Below are positions 39,544 to 48,415 of a DNA stretch of 64,000 nt, piece by piece. The stretch spans positions 124,001 through 188,000 of the forward strand of contig NZ_JAKMAJ010000004.1 of the NCBI RefSeq assembly GCF_022378355.1, given 5' to 3'. The DNA comes from Brenneria bubanii. Its GTDB lineage: Bacteria; Pseudomonadota; Gammaproteobacteria; Enterobacterales; Enterobacteriaceae. The notes under the pieces are model-generated. The model had not been told where the DNA came from and searched no databases. It saw only the letters and a list, made by a program, of their open reading frames with translations. The number at the start of each line of letters is the position of its first letter. Position 1 is the first letter of the stretch. The position numbers and the translations under genes are program-made.

Positions 39544-40052
39544 TTCTAGCACCTTAGTAAAGGGAAAACAGCAGAATACAATCTTTCTTTGCGATAGCCG
39601 TCATTTTGCCATCTAGCGGCTACTGTCGGTCAAACAGAATAATGCCTGAAATGAAAAAAGGCGATGCCTGTTGCTGGCGCTTCAATCGCTGACGGTTTTT
39701 TATCGCGCGGATTCGGTTATAACAGGAAATGTAAATAAAACGTTAATTAAAATAGGCGGGGCGGAACATGGCGATATTGAAACGAAAGCGGTAATGCTTA
39801 TTTCTATTGTGTTGTCGGCTAAGATTGGTTTTATTTTTAAACTGGATTTTTAATCTATTAATTTTTGTTAGTGTAATCAATAAATCTGTTTTTTGTTGTT
39901 TCGGCGTCTTTATTATTTCTTTAACGCGGTACCGGCTCGCCAGAGTATTTTTAATATCGGCGAATAGCGTCGCCATCGCGGTGAATTCCGTCGATTATCC
40001 TATTCCCGTTGCCTGATATTAAAGGCAACGGGAGATGATGCCGACGCAGGGA
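39544..40052. other. 509-base intergenic region with a 10-bp inverted repeat
   Basis: The region is AT-rich. A minus-strand frame of 77 codons (39743-39976) resembles nothing I know and is probably chance. At 40004-40033 TCCCGTTGCC pairs perfectly with GGCAACGGGA around a 10-nt loop, just after the chemoreceptor stop codon. It may end that transcript, although a T-run is lacking. Confidence 0.4.
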
Positions 40053-41705
40053 CTAAAAACGTTCCCAGTCGCCGTTATTACCGGCAGATAACGCCGGCTT
40101 GGCCGACAGCGGTTTTTTTAATGCCGCGGCAGGAGAAGTCGCGCGCTTATCGCCAATATTAAATACGCTCATTAGTTCGACCAATTTAGCGGACTGATCG
40201 CTGAGGCTGTCCGCGGCGCTGGCGGATTGTTCAACCAGCGCGGCGTTTTGCTGGGTAGCCTGATCAAGTTGGGTGATGGCATCGTTAATCTGGCCGATGC
40301 CGTGTTCTTGCTCTTCCGTCGTGACGCCGATTTCCGTAATCAACCCGGCGACGTGCTGGGCCTGCTGCACCAGCTCAGTAATCGTGGCGCCCGTGCTGCT
40401 GACCAATGACGCGCCTTTTTCCACCGTTGCGCTGCTTTCGCCGATCAGATCTTTGATTTCCCTGGCGGCCGTTGCGGAACGTTGCGCCAGCGCGCGGACT
40501 TCGCTGGCGACCACGGCAAAACCGCGGCCCTGTTCGCCAGCTCTGGCGGCTTCTACGGCGGCGTTCAGCGCAAGGATATTGGTCTGAAAGGCGATGCCGT
40601 CAATCACGCTGATGATATCGCCGATTTTGTGCGAGCTGTCGCTGATTTCCTGCATGGTCTGAACGATATTTCCCACCGCGTCTCCGCCCTGTGCGGCCGT
40701 AATGCTGGTGGTGTTAGCCAACTGGGTCGCGGCGCGTACCGTCTCGGCGTTTTGACGGATAGCTTGGCTCATCTGTTCCATCGCCGCCGCCGTTTGTTGC
40801 AGGCTGGCGGCCTGTTCTTCGGTACGCTGGCTTAGATCGGTGCTGCCGGCCGCGATTTCACTGGAGCCGGTAGCGATGGATTCGCTGCTCTGCCGCACCT
40901 GATCAACCATGTCGAGCAGCCGTTCGCGCATGTCGTTCATGGCCGACAGCAGGCTGCTGGTATCGCCCTGGCGCAAATCGACCTGCATGGACAGATTGCC
41001 CTCGGCCACCTGCTGGGCGATATGCGCCGCGTAGGCGGGTTCGCCTCCCAGCTGTCCTTTTACCGTACGGGTAATCAGCCAGGCGATCAGTCCGCCAATC
41101 AGCGCGCTGATGGCGGTGACGATCAGCAGCAATGTTCCGGTCGATTTCGCATCGTCCATAAAGCGTTTGGACATTGCGATGGTGTCGCCTTTATGTTCCT
41201 GAATCATGTTGTCCAGCGCGGCGATAACCAGGTTCTGCGGTTCGATCACGCTAGTCAGAATGTAGGCGCGCGCGTTTTCCTGATTGCCAGACAGGATTAG
41301 CTCAATCGCTTCTTTAAGCGCGTTAGAGTATGCCGGTCGGGCGGCATTCAGATTTTCCAGCAGCTCTCGCGAGCGTTTGAGCTTTAAACGCTCATCCAAC
41401 AGCTTCATGCGGTCATTATCATCGATAATAAGACGTTCAATTTGTTGATTGCTTTCCATAATGTGGATCTTATCGCGATAGAGGGCCATGTCGCGAATTA
41501 ACCGTGATGCGGTATTCATATTATCTTTTATTTCTTGCATCAGTATCAGATTGGTTAGCCGGGTATTAGCAAGGTAGTCCATATTATGTCCTATGCTGAC
41601 CAATTGGCTGCGTCCGAAAATAGCTGTGATAAGGCCAAGTAAAATAACCAACGCAAACCCTGCGCCCAGCATTGAACTGAACTTCATATTTTTTAACTTA
41701 TTCAT
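40053..41705 (-). CDS. Methyl-accepting chemotaxis protein
   Basis: 550 aa transducer. It has an N-terminal membrane helix, a four-helix-bundle periplasmic sensor (about residues 35-185), a second helix (LLLIVTAISALIGGLIAWLITRT), a HAMP domain, methylation helices and the signalling hairpin tip IGDIISVIDGIAFQTNILALNAAVEAARAGEQGRGFAVVASEVRALAQRSA. The C-terminus GDWERF fits the xWxxF tether that recruits CheR and CheB, like NWETF of Tsr and Tar. Ligand unknown. It is monocistronic; no che or flagellar genes are nearby. Confidence 0.95.
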   Translation of the reverse strand: MNKLKNMKFSSMLGAGFALVILLGLITAIFGRSQLVSIGHNMDYLANTRLTNLILMQEIKDNMNTASRLIRDMALYRDKIHIMESNQQIERLIIDDNDRMKLLDERLKLKRSRELLENLNAARPAYSNALKEAIELILSGNQENARAYILTSVIEPQNLVIAALDNMIQEHKGDTIAMSKRFMDDAKSTGTLLLIVTAISALIGGLIAWLITRTVKGQLGGEPAYAAHIAQQVAEGNLSMQVDLRQGDTSSLLSAMNDMRERLLDMVDQVRQSSESIATGSSEIAAGSTDLSQRTEEQAASLQQTAAAMEQMSQAIRQNAETVRAATQLANTTSITAAQGGDAVGNIVQTMQEISDSSHKIGDIISVIDGIAFQTNILALNAAVEAARAGEQGRGFAVVASEVRALAQRSATAAREIKDLIGESSATVEKGASLVSSTGATITELVQQAQHVAGLITEIGVTTEEQEHGIGQINDAITQLDQATQQNAALVEQSASAADSLSDQSAKLVELMSVFNIGDKRATSPAAALKKPLSAKPALSAGNNGDWERF

Positions 41706-42090
41706 AAATATCCTTTGATAATCTTATTCTTCCCTAACGAAGCGCACCTTGTTCTGGAGGACTATTACTGTATATATACCGCATGCGTTAAGTGACATGA
41801 GTGCCGACTTTCCCTGTTATGAATTATCAAGGGAATGATTTGGCTGCCGCCCGGACATATATTTAAATCATGATAGATAAAGGGAGGCCAATTTTATTGG
41901 ATAGTCAGGCTTGGATCGAGTCAAGATTCTGTTAAGAATATCTCTATGGATGCGTTTATCGGCCATGCCCGCCTTATATCCAGCTTTATCGTCAGCGGCT
42001 TTGCATCGCCTCCGGCGTATGCCGCGGTCTCCGGCCTGCAAAAAAGAGAGGAAAGAGACCGCTAATCGTCGTGACCTGGGATGTTAGCGA
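41706..42090. other. 385-base intergenic region
   Basis: It lies between the chemoreceptor start and the nitrilase stop. The minus-strand chemoreceptor promoter must be here; I looked for a FliA-type TAAA-N15-GCCGATAA and did not see one. No gene is recognised. Confidence 0.4.
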
Positions 42091-43017
42091 CTAGTCACGA
42101 ATGAACTTCACGCCGGGCTTTGCGCGCTCATCGACTTTTAATTCAAACACATCGGGACGGGCATAGTGACCGACTACGTCGAAATCGTAACGGGCGCGTT
42201 TCAGCGCTTCGGTGTCGATTTCCGCGGTGATCAGCCCGGACTCGTTTTTGAACGGACCGGCCAGAATATCGCCCAACGGGCCGACGATCACGCTGCCGCC
42301 TTGAATTAACGGACGGTTTTCATCCCAGCCGGCAACGCTAATCCCCAGTTCTTTCGGTGAAGGTTGCACCTGACAGGCGCTGACCACGAAACAGCGCCCC
42401 TCATGGGCGATGTGGCGCATGGAGCACAGCCACATATCGCGTTCATCAACCGTCGGCGCACACCAGATTTCCACGCCTTTGGCGTACATTGCGGTGCGCA
42501 GCAGCGGCATATGGTTTTCCCAGCAGATAGCCGATCCGATGCGTCCGGCTTCCGTATCAACCACCGGCAGGGTGGAGCCATCCCCCTGACCCCAGATCAG
42601 GCGTTCGGTGCCGGTAGGCATCAATTTGCGGTGTTTCGCCGCCAATCCCTGCGTCGGCTCAAAAAACAGTGATGCACAGTATAATGAGCTGCCGGCGCGC
42701 TCAATGACGCCCACCACCAGCGACGCGCCGGTGCGGGCGGATAACCCCGCCAGCGCCTCGGTTTCCGCGCCGGGAACCGCAATGGCGTTGTCGAAATAGC
42801 GCGCGAACGCTTCCCGACCTTCGGGTAACCGATAGCCAAGGTGCGTACCGAATATTTCGCCTTTGGGATAACCGCCGAGCACGGCCTCCGGCAACACCAC
42901 CAGTTTTGCGCCGCTGGCGGCGATGGTTTGTTCATAGGAAAGAATGAGCTTCAGGGTATCGGCTTTGCCGCTGGGCAAGGCGCCGATTTGCAGGGCGGCA
43001 ACGATGGATTTTTGCAT
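42091..43017 (-). CDS. Nitrilase (aliphatic/aryl nitrile hydrolase)
   Basis: 308 aa nitrilase-superfamily enzyme of the true nitrilase branch. The catalytic triad is visible: Glu44 in [14 protein letters not shown], Lys131 in [21 protein letters not shown] and Cys165 in [14 protein letters not shown]. It turns nitriles into the acid and ammonia; in plant-associated bacteria, arylacetonitriles and cyanogenic or glucosinolate products are plausible substrates. The ATG at 43017 ([18 protein letters not shown]) is preferred over an in-frame codon at 43080. It is divergent from a LysR gene. Confidence 0.92.
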   Translation of the reverse strand: MQKSIVAALQIGALPSGKADTLKLILSYEQTIAASGAKLVVLPEAVLGGYPKGEIFGTHLGYRLPEGREAFARYFDNAIAVPGAETEALAGLSARTGASLVVGVIERAGSSLYCASLFFEPTQGLAAKHRKLMPTGTERLIWGQGDGSTLPVVDTEAGRIGSAICWENHMPLLRTAMYAKGVEIWCAPTVDERDMWLCSMRHIAHEGRCFVVSACQVQPSPKELGISVAGWDENRPLIQGGSVIVGPLGDILAGPFKNESGLITAEIDTEALKRARYDFDVVGHYARPDVFELKVDERAKPGVKFIRD

Positions 43018-43085
43018 GTTAAAACCTCTGAAAGGACGGATATCCTCGCCATTGTTCGAGTCGCCGCCGCTTGGCGGCAACTCGA

Positions 43086-43106
43086 ATTATTTGGCGTACA
43101 AATAAT
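43086..43106. promoter_or_regulatory. Palindromic LysR operator between nitrilase and lysR
   Basis: ATTATTTG (43086-43093) and CAAATAAT (43099-43106) form a perfect 8-bp inverted repeat with 5-nt spacer in the 138-base divergent promoter. This is the form expected for a LysR recognition site. Confidence 0.6.
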
Positions 43107-43155
43107 GATATAGAATGCGTTGTTACCAATAAAGAGAGGGAGATTGCTAATCGAT

Positions 43156-44067
43156 ATGAATGATATGAATATCGTCAAGGCGGATCTGAACCTGCTGAAA
43201 GTGTTTGAAGCGCTGTATGAAGAGGGCAGCGCCAGTCGGGCGGCGATCCGTCTGCATGTTACCCAGTCGGCGGTCAGCGCTTCCCTTGCCCGCTTGCGCG
43301 AGCTTTATGGCGAACCGTTGTTCCAGCGTACCGGACATGGTCTGGCGCCCACGCTGTTGGCTAACCAGCTCAAACCGGTGGTTACCGACGCGCTCAATCG
43401 GTTCCGGCAAAGTTTGAGCATGGTTTCTCCCCTGGCTGACAGCTATGAAGGCCGGTCGGTGATCATCGGGCTTTCCGACGACTTTGAAATCGCCATCGGC
43501 GCCCGCCTTATCCGCATAATGGCTGAGCTGGCGCCAAAACTCCGGCTGATTTTTCGGCAAACGCATAGCCAGATCGTGTCAACCGCGCTGATGGAACGTC
43601 AAATCGATATCGCGCTTACTTCCGGCGGCTTTACCAGCCGCGCGTTGAGTCGCGAGTGGGTGGGGGAAGGGGAATATGCCTGCCTGATCGATCCTGAATG
43701 CCACGCGTTGGATGGGGGAATGGATCTGGCGCATTTTGTGGCCAGCGACCATATCCTGATTTCATCCGGCGGGTTTATCGGTATCGTCGACGAAGCGCTG
43801 GCGGAGGTCGGTCTGAAGCGGAATATTGCGGCTTCCACCACCCACTTCGCCGCGTTGCCGTATCTGCTGCAAGGAACGCCGGCGATAGCCACCATCCCGG
43901 CGCATGCCGCCCGGGTCATTGCCCGCCACGGCGGATTACGGATGTTGCCTTGTCCGGTGGCGTTGAGCCGTTATCCCATAGAGGTCGGCTGGCGCACCAC
44001 CGGTTCATTCGACAAGATTGAAATCAAGGTGAAGGGGGCGATAGAGGCCTGTTTCAGGCAACCGTAG
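43156..44067 (+). CDS. LysR-family regulator of the nitrilase
   Basis: 303 aa, NodD/LinR-like group (DLNLLKVFEALYEEGSASRAAIRLHVTQSAVSASLARLRELYGEPLFQRTGHGLAPT). The ATG at 43156, behind AGGGAGA, gives the usual N-terminus; an earlier TTG at 43120 is not used. Its position suggests control of the divergent nitrilase gene, with a plant-derived inducer as an inference. Confidence 0.92.
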   Translation: MNDMNIVKADLNLLKVFEALYEEGSASRAAIRLHVTQSAVSASLARLRELYGEPLFQRTGHGLAPTLLANQLKPVVTDALNRFRQSLSMVSPLADSYEGRSVIIGLSDDFEIAIGARLIRIMAELAPKLRLIFRQTHSQIVSTALMERQIDIALTSGGFTSRALSREWVGEGEYACLIDPECHALDGGMDLAHFVASDHILISSGGFIGIVDEALAEVGLKRNIAASTTHFAALPYLLQGTPAIATIPAHAARVIARHGGLRMLPCPVALSRYPIEVGWRTTGSFDKIEIKVKGAIEACFRQP

Positions 44068-44097
44068 CCGGATGATTCGGACTACGGCGGTCGGAAA

Positions 44098-44562
44098 TCA
44101 GCCTTTGCGCAGATGAACCGCCAGGCCTTTGAGGAAATAACGCAGCACCTGATCGCCGCATTCACGGTAATTTTTATGATCCGGCGCGCGCAGCATGGCG
44201 GTCAGCTCCGGTTGTGAGAGCCGGAAGTTCTGCGACTGGAGAATATCCTGAATATCGGTGGTTTTCAGCGCCAGCGCCACGCGCAGTTTTTTCAGGATAA
44301 TATTGTTGGTGATCCGGCGTTCAATCTTGGGGGCCGGACGACTGTCATCCCGTCCGCGTCTGTGGATAATCAGGCCGTCCAGAAAGGTTCCCATCAGGAC
44401 GTCGGGGCAGAGCTGGTAGCCTTGTTCCTCTTCTTTTTTGACGAAAGCGGCCATTTGCTGCGGCGTGACGCTGGTGTCCATCAGCGCCAGAATATCAATT
44501 AGTTGCTCATTATTCAGGTTCAGTACGTAGCGCAGGCTACGTAATACATCATTATTTATCAT
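44098..44562 (-). CDS. yehS: YehS-family DUF1456 protein
   Basis: 154 aa made of two copies of a DUF1456 unit: MINNDVLRSLRYVLNLNNEQLIDILALMD and ITNNIILKKLRVALALKTTDIQDILQSQ. It matches E. coli YehS in length and pattern. Function unknown. In E. coli yehS lies by btsR, btsS and mlrA; here mlrA follows upstream directly and btsSR are absent. Confidence 0.93.
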   Translation of the reverse strand: MINNDVLRSLRYVLNLNNEQLIDILALMDTSVTPQQMAAFVKKEEEQGYQLCPDVLMGTFLDGLIIHRRGRDDSRPAPKIERRITNNIILKKLRVALALKTTDIQDILQSQNFRLSQPELTAMLRAPDHKNYRECGDQVLRYFLKGLAVHLRKG

Positions 44563-44777
44563 TACCGGATTGTTCTCGCCGCTGATGACCGTTGAGTAGT
44601 TATGGCCGAAGAGTTATAGACGGGTAGTATAAAGCGATCAGACGATAAACGCAGTAAGGGATACCAGCGCGGCGAGGGGCTATACCCATTCAGCTCAAGG
44701 AAAGGTCTCTTTTCTCGGCAAAGTAGGGCGCCCGGGAGGAAATAACCGACCGCCAGGGAACGCCCGGCCAAAGGCGT

Positions 44778-45518
44778 TTATGGGACGACGACGACGACGA
44801 TCTGCAACCCGCTGTCCAGCCAGGCGTCGAGCTGCTGCTGGAGCGCCTGAGTGAGCGGAGCCGAGGTAACCAGCACCCAAAGTTTATCGGCCTGAACTTC
44901 CGGCGCGATGTTATCGAGCGACGCGCCCAGCACGTCGAAGCGGAATGCGGCGGTGGAACGCTTGAGCGCTTCCAGCCACACTTCTGTCTGGTCGCGTAGA
45001 TGCCAGCCGGCCAGAAAGGCGTCCTGTCCGCGACGCCGCCGATTGCTTTGCAGACAAAATGCGCTATAGCCAATGATCTGACCGTCGAGGATCTGGCGCA
45101 GCGTTTGTACGGCGGCATGGTTGCCGCTTAGCCCCATGCGCAACGGCCGCAGTACGTTGTCCACCAGCGCGGCGCGCGGATATTCGCGCCCCGTTTCGTA
45201 AATAAGATTACGCAGCGCGGACAGTTGGCCCTGTTGCAAATGCGCCAGCATTCTTTCCCGTAGCCGGCGCCAGTTGTCCTCCGGCTGGTGGGCGTAGTCG
45301 TTGTCGGCCAGCAGCTGTTTGACCTGACCGATCGATACGCCCTTTTTCAGCCAGACGAGGATTCGCTGAACCTGTTTAAGGTCTTCATCGTTATATAACC
45401 GATGGCCTCCCGGCGTACGCTGCGGCTGCAACAGACCGTAACGTCGCTGCCATATGCGTAATGTGGCCGGCGTGATGCCGCACTGCTCAACAAATTCGCT
45501 GGTGGTATAAATTGCCAT
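44778..45518 (-). CDS. mlrA: MerR-family regulator MlrA
   Basis: 246 aa (E. coli 243). The N-terminal MerR helix-turn-helix MAIYTTSEFVEQCGITPATLRIWQRRYGLLQPQRTPGGHRLYNDEDLKQVQRI is followed by a B12-binding-like effector domain. E. coli MlrA activates csgD, and so curli and biofilm, in the RpoS/c-di-GMP cascade. The C-terminus ends in a run of Val from a (GAC)n tract on the + strand (about 44784-44799), the only simple repeat in the gene. Confidence 0.9.
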   Translation of the reverse strand: MAIYTTSEFVEQCGITPATLRIWQRRYGLLQPQRTPGGHRLYNDEDLKQVQRILVWLKKGVSIGQVKQLLADNDYAHQPEDNWRRLRERMLAHLQQGQLSALRNLIYETGREYPRAALVDNVLRPLRMGLSGNHAAVQTLRQILDGQIIGYSAFCLQSNRRRRGQDAFLAGWHLRDQTEVWLEALKRSTAAFRFDVLGASLDNIAPEVQADKLWVLVTSAPLTQALQQQLDAWLDSGLQIVVVVVP

Positions 45519-45636
45519 AGACGCTTAACAAAACAATTTTATGTGTTGGTCTCCAGAAAGTAACGCAGTGATTAGCGTTGTACAAATTCTTTATTCCGCA
45601 AGATTATCATGGTGTTCCGCGCTGGCCGATGCCTAA

Positions 45637-45654
45637 GCGTCCGAAGTCGGACGC
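45637..45654. repeat. Hairpin after the cystathionine gamma-lyase gene
   Basis: GCGTCCG (45637-45643) and CGGACGC (45648-45654) form a perfect 7-bp stem with loop AAGT. It lies 17 bases past the lyase stop codon on its strand and may end that operon; the T-run on the minus strand is weak. Confidence 0.45.
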
Positions 45655-45670
45655 CGGCGAGCGAGGCCGA

Positions 45671-46831
45671 TTAGAGATTATTCTCCTGCGTATTGAGCGC
45701 CTGGCGCAGATCGTCTATCAAATCCTGCGGATTTTCAATGCCGACTGACAGGCGCAGCAGATGCGGCGTAATGCCTTTTTGCAGCCGCTTCTCCAGCGGC
45801 ACAGACGCATGGGTCATGGCGAAGGGCTGGCTGATCAGGCTTTCGACGCCGCCCAGACTTTCCGCCAGCGTAAAAAGCCGGGTTTTTTGGATAACCGCGC
45901 GGGCATAGCCCTCATCCCCCTGCAAACGTACCGAAATCATGCCGCCGGCGGCCGACATCTGTCGCTGCGCCAGCGCATGCTGAGGATGGCTTGGCAGACC
46001 GGGATAATAGACTTGTTCCACCTGAGGCTGCTGCTCAAGCCAGCGGGCGAGGAGCAGAGCGTTTTCACTATGCCGCGCAATACGCAGCGACAGCGTACGT
46101 ATGCCCCTCAGGGTCAGAAAACTGCTGAATGGGTCGAGGATGCCGCCCACCGCGTTTTGCAGATAGGCGAGACGTTCGGCCAGTTCCTTGTAGCTGCCTA
46201 CCACCGCGAGCCCGGCGATCACATCTGAATGACCGTTGAGATATTTGGTGGCGGAATGGACCACGATATCGAATCCCAGCTCCAGCGGTCGTTGCAGCGC
46301 CGGCGAGGCAAAGGTGTTATCCGCCACGCTGATCAGACCATGCTGACGGGCGACGGCGGCTATTGCCGCCAGGTCCGCCAACTTCAGCAGCGGGTTGGTG
46401 GGCGTTTCCACCCAGATCATGCGCGTCTGCGGGGTAATCGCCTGTTCCAGCGCCGCGAGATCGGCCGGATCGACATAGGTCACCCGTAAACCGGCGCTGC
46501 GTTTGCGGACGTTCTCCAATAGCCGCCAGGTGCCGCCGTACAGATCGTCCACCGCCACCACGTGGCTGTCGCGATCGAGCAGTTCGAGGATCGTGGCGCT
46601 GGCGGCCAGCCCGGAGGCAAAGGCGAATCCCCGGCTTCCGCCTTCCAGTTCGGCAATGGCGGCTTCCAGCGCGCTGCGGGTCGGATTACCGCTGCGGGAA
46701 TACTCGTAACCGGCGTGCTCTCCGGGCGCGCTCTGGGCAAAGGTCGAGGTGGCGTAAATCGCCGGCATCACTGCGCCGGTGCTGTCGGGCGTGTAGCCGA
46801 CGTGAACGGTTCGGGTATCAAAACGGCTCAT
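45671..46831 (-). CDS. Cystathionine gamma-lyase (MetB/MccB/MtcC-like)
   Basis: 386 aa PLP enzyme of the Cys/Met-metabolism family. The cofactor lysine is Lys196 in VHSATKYLNGHSDVIAG; YEYSRSGNPTRSALE, DDLYGGTWRL and ESLISQPFAMTHASV are conserved. The same fold contains MetB (gamma-synthase); pairing with a cystathionine beta-synthase 44 bases upstream points to gamma-lyase, which releases cysteine from cystathionine. It parallels MtcC of Klebsiella and MccB of Bacillus. It is the second gene of the pair. Confidence 0.85.
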   Translation of the reverse strand: MSRFDTRTVHVGYTPDSTGAVMPAIYATSTFAQSAPGEHAGYEYSRSGNPTRSALEAAIAELEGGSRGFAFASGLAASATILELLDRDSHVVAVDDLYGGTWRLLENVRKRSAGLRVTYVDPADLAALEQAITPQTRMIWVETPTNPLLKLADLAAIAAVARQHGLISVADNTFASPALQRPLELGFDIVVHSATKYLNGHSDVIAGLAVVGSYKELAERLAYLQNAVGGILDPFSSFLTLRGIRTLSLRIARHSENALLLARWLEQQPQVEQVYYPGLPSHPQHALAQRQMSAAGGMISVRLQGDEGYARAVIQKTRLFTLAESLGGVESLISQPFAMTHASVPLEKRLQKGITPHLLRLSVGIENPQDLIDDLRQALNTQENNL

Positions 46832-46875
46832 AACGGATTCCTTGTGTCAGAAAGCGGGTGGAGCAAAACACTCAT

Positions 46876-48243
46876 TTAGCGCAGCGCTTGTCGCCAGTGA
46901 TTCAGGACGTCGGTGCGGGTTATCAGACCAAGGAAGCGGTCGCCATCCAGAATAATGGCGACGTGTCCCCGATCGAAAGTGGCGAGTAGGGCATCGTGCG
47001 ATGCGGATTTATCCAGGGTGTTTACCTCGCTGGACATAGCGTCGCTAGCGGTAAGCGCGAAATGCTGCGCGTCTTTTTTCAGGCTATTGAGCAAATCCCA
47101 CTCATCAATAATGCCCACCACGCGGTCGCCATCCAGCACCGGCAATTGGGATATGTCATACAGGCGCATACGGGCATGCACCACCGCCAGGCTATCTGCC
47201 GGGGATACCGATACCGTCGCGCCTTCATCATGCCGATAGGTGATCAGATCGCGCAGATCGCCGTGCGGCGGGCGCTGAATCAAACCCTGCTCGATCATCC
47301 AGTAATCGTTGAACATTTTGGAAAGATATTTATTGCCGCTATCGCAAACGAGGGTGACCACGCGCTTCGGCTCGGTCTGCGCGCGGCAATAGCGCAGCGC
47401 GGCGGCCAGCAGCGTACCGCTGGACGAGCCGGCCAGAACGCCTTCCTTGCGCAGCAGTTCCCGTGCGGTGGTTAAAGATTCGGCGTCGCTGATGGCATAG
47501 GCCTGGGTTACTTTGCTGAAATCGGCCAGTTCAGGCACAAAGTCTTCGCCGATGCCTTCCACTCGCCAGCTTCCCGCCTCCGCCAGCGTGCCGTATTTTA
47601 GATAATCGGTAAGAATTGAGCCTTGCGGATCGGCAAGCACAAATTCGGTGTCCGGCGATAGCTGGGCAAAGTAGCGGCTGAGACCGCCTAGCGTGCCGCC
47701 GGAGCCGACGCCGATCACCACCGCATCGACCCGCTGTTCCATCTGTTGCCACAGCTCCGGGCCGGTGGTGCGGTAATGAGCGGCCGGATTGGCCGGATTA
47801 TTGAACTGATCGATGTAATAAGCGCCGGGTATTTCCGTCGCCAGCCGGCGGGCGTAATCCTGATAATAAGCAGGATGACCTTTGGCGACATCGGAACGCG
47901 TCAGCAGGACTTCCGTGCCCAGCGCCCGCAGATGAAGAATTTTTTCCCGGCTCATCTTGTCCGGCACCACCAGCACCAGACGGTAGCCTTTCAGTGCGGC
48001 CACCAGCGCCAGCCCCAGCCCGGTGTTTCCCGCCGTCGCTTCAATGATGGTGCCTCCAGGTTTCAGCCTGCCTTGCTGTTCCGCATGCTCAATCATCGAC
48101 AAGGCGACCCGATCTTTAATCGATCCGCCGGGATTCTGATTTTCCAGTTTGACAAACAGCCGGCAGGGGCCGGCGTCAAAATGCGTTAATTCGAGTAATG
48201 GCGTGCGGCCAATAAAATCGAGCACTGAAGTAGAAATGGCCAT
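46876..48243 (-). CDS. Cystathionine beta-synthase with CBS domains (MtcB-like)
   Basis: 455 aa. N-terminal PLP domain with Lys43 in NQNPGGSIKDRVALSM, ATAGNTGLGLALVA and GVGSGGTLGG, resembling beta-synthase more than CysK. A C-terminal Bateman pair of CBS repeats (ISQLPVLDGDRVVGIIDEWDLL and VAIILDGDRFLGLITRTDVL) is present, as in eukaryotic CBS and MtcB-type enzymes, and may sense a nucleotide or S-adenosylmethionine. It makes cystathionine from homocysteine and serine or O-acetylserine. With the lyase, it converts methionine sulfur to cysteine. Confidence 0.87.
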   Translation of the reverse strand: MAISTSVLDFIGRTPLLELTHFDAGPCRLFVKLENQNPGGSIKDRVALSMIEHAEQQGRLKPGGTIIEATAGNTGLGLALVAALKGYRLVLVVPDKMSREKILHLRALGTEVLLTRSDVAKGHPAYYQDYARRLATEIPGAYYIDQFNNPANPAAHYRTTGPELWQQMEQRVDAVVIGVGSGGTLGGLSRYFAQLSPDTEFVLADPQGSILTDYLKYGTLAEAGSWRVEGIGEDFVPELADFSKVTQAYAISDAESLTTARELLRKEGVLAGSSSGTLLAAALRYCRAQTEPKRVVTLVCDSGNKYLSKMFNDYWMIEQGLIQRPPHGDLRDLITYRHDEGATVSVSPADSLAVVHARMRLYDISQLPVLDGDRVVGIIDEWDLLNSLKKDAQHFALTASDAMSSEVNTLDKSASHDALLATFDRGHVAIILDGDRFLGLITRTDVLNHWRQALR

Positions 48244-48415
48244 GTATTTTACGTCCTGAAAAGAAACCGCGAGCCACCATATTAGATCTGCGATAAATCA
48301 GGACTAACGAAATAAATCACCAATGGATATGCGTATGCGTAATATAAAATTCTGATTGGCCGTATGGATGTGCGGCAGCACAGCGGTTTAGACGTATATG
48401 CTGCCGTTTGCTATT

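Noticed and set aside
39743..39976. 77-codon minus-strand frame in the grxB-mcp gap
   Set aside because: AT-rich, Lys/Asn-rich, no ribosome site recognised; likely chance.
42091..43017. Nitrilase as an indole-acetic-acid enzyme
   Set aside because: The triad only shows nitrilase activity; the substrate cannot be read from sequence.
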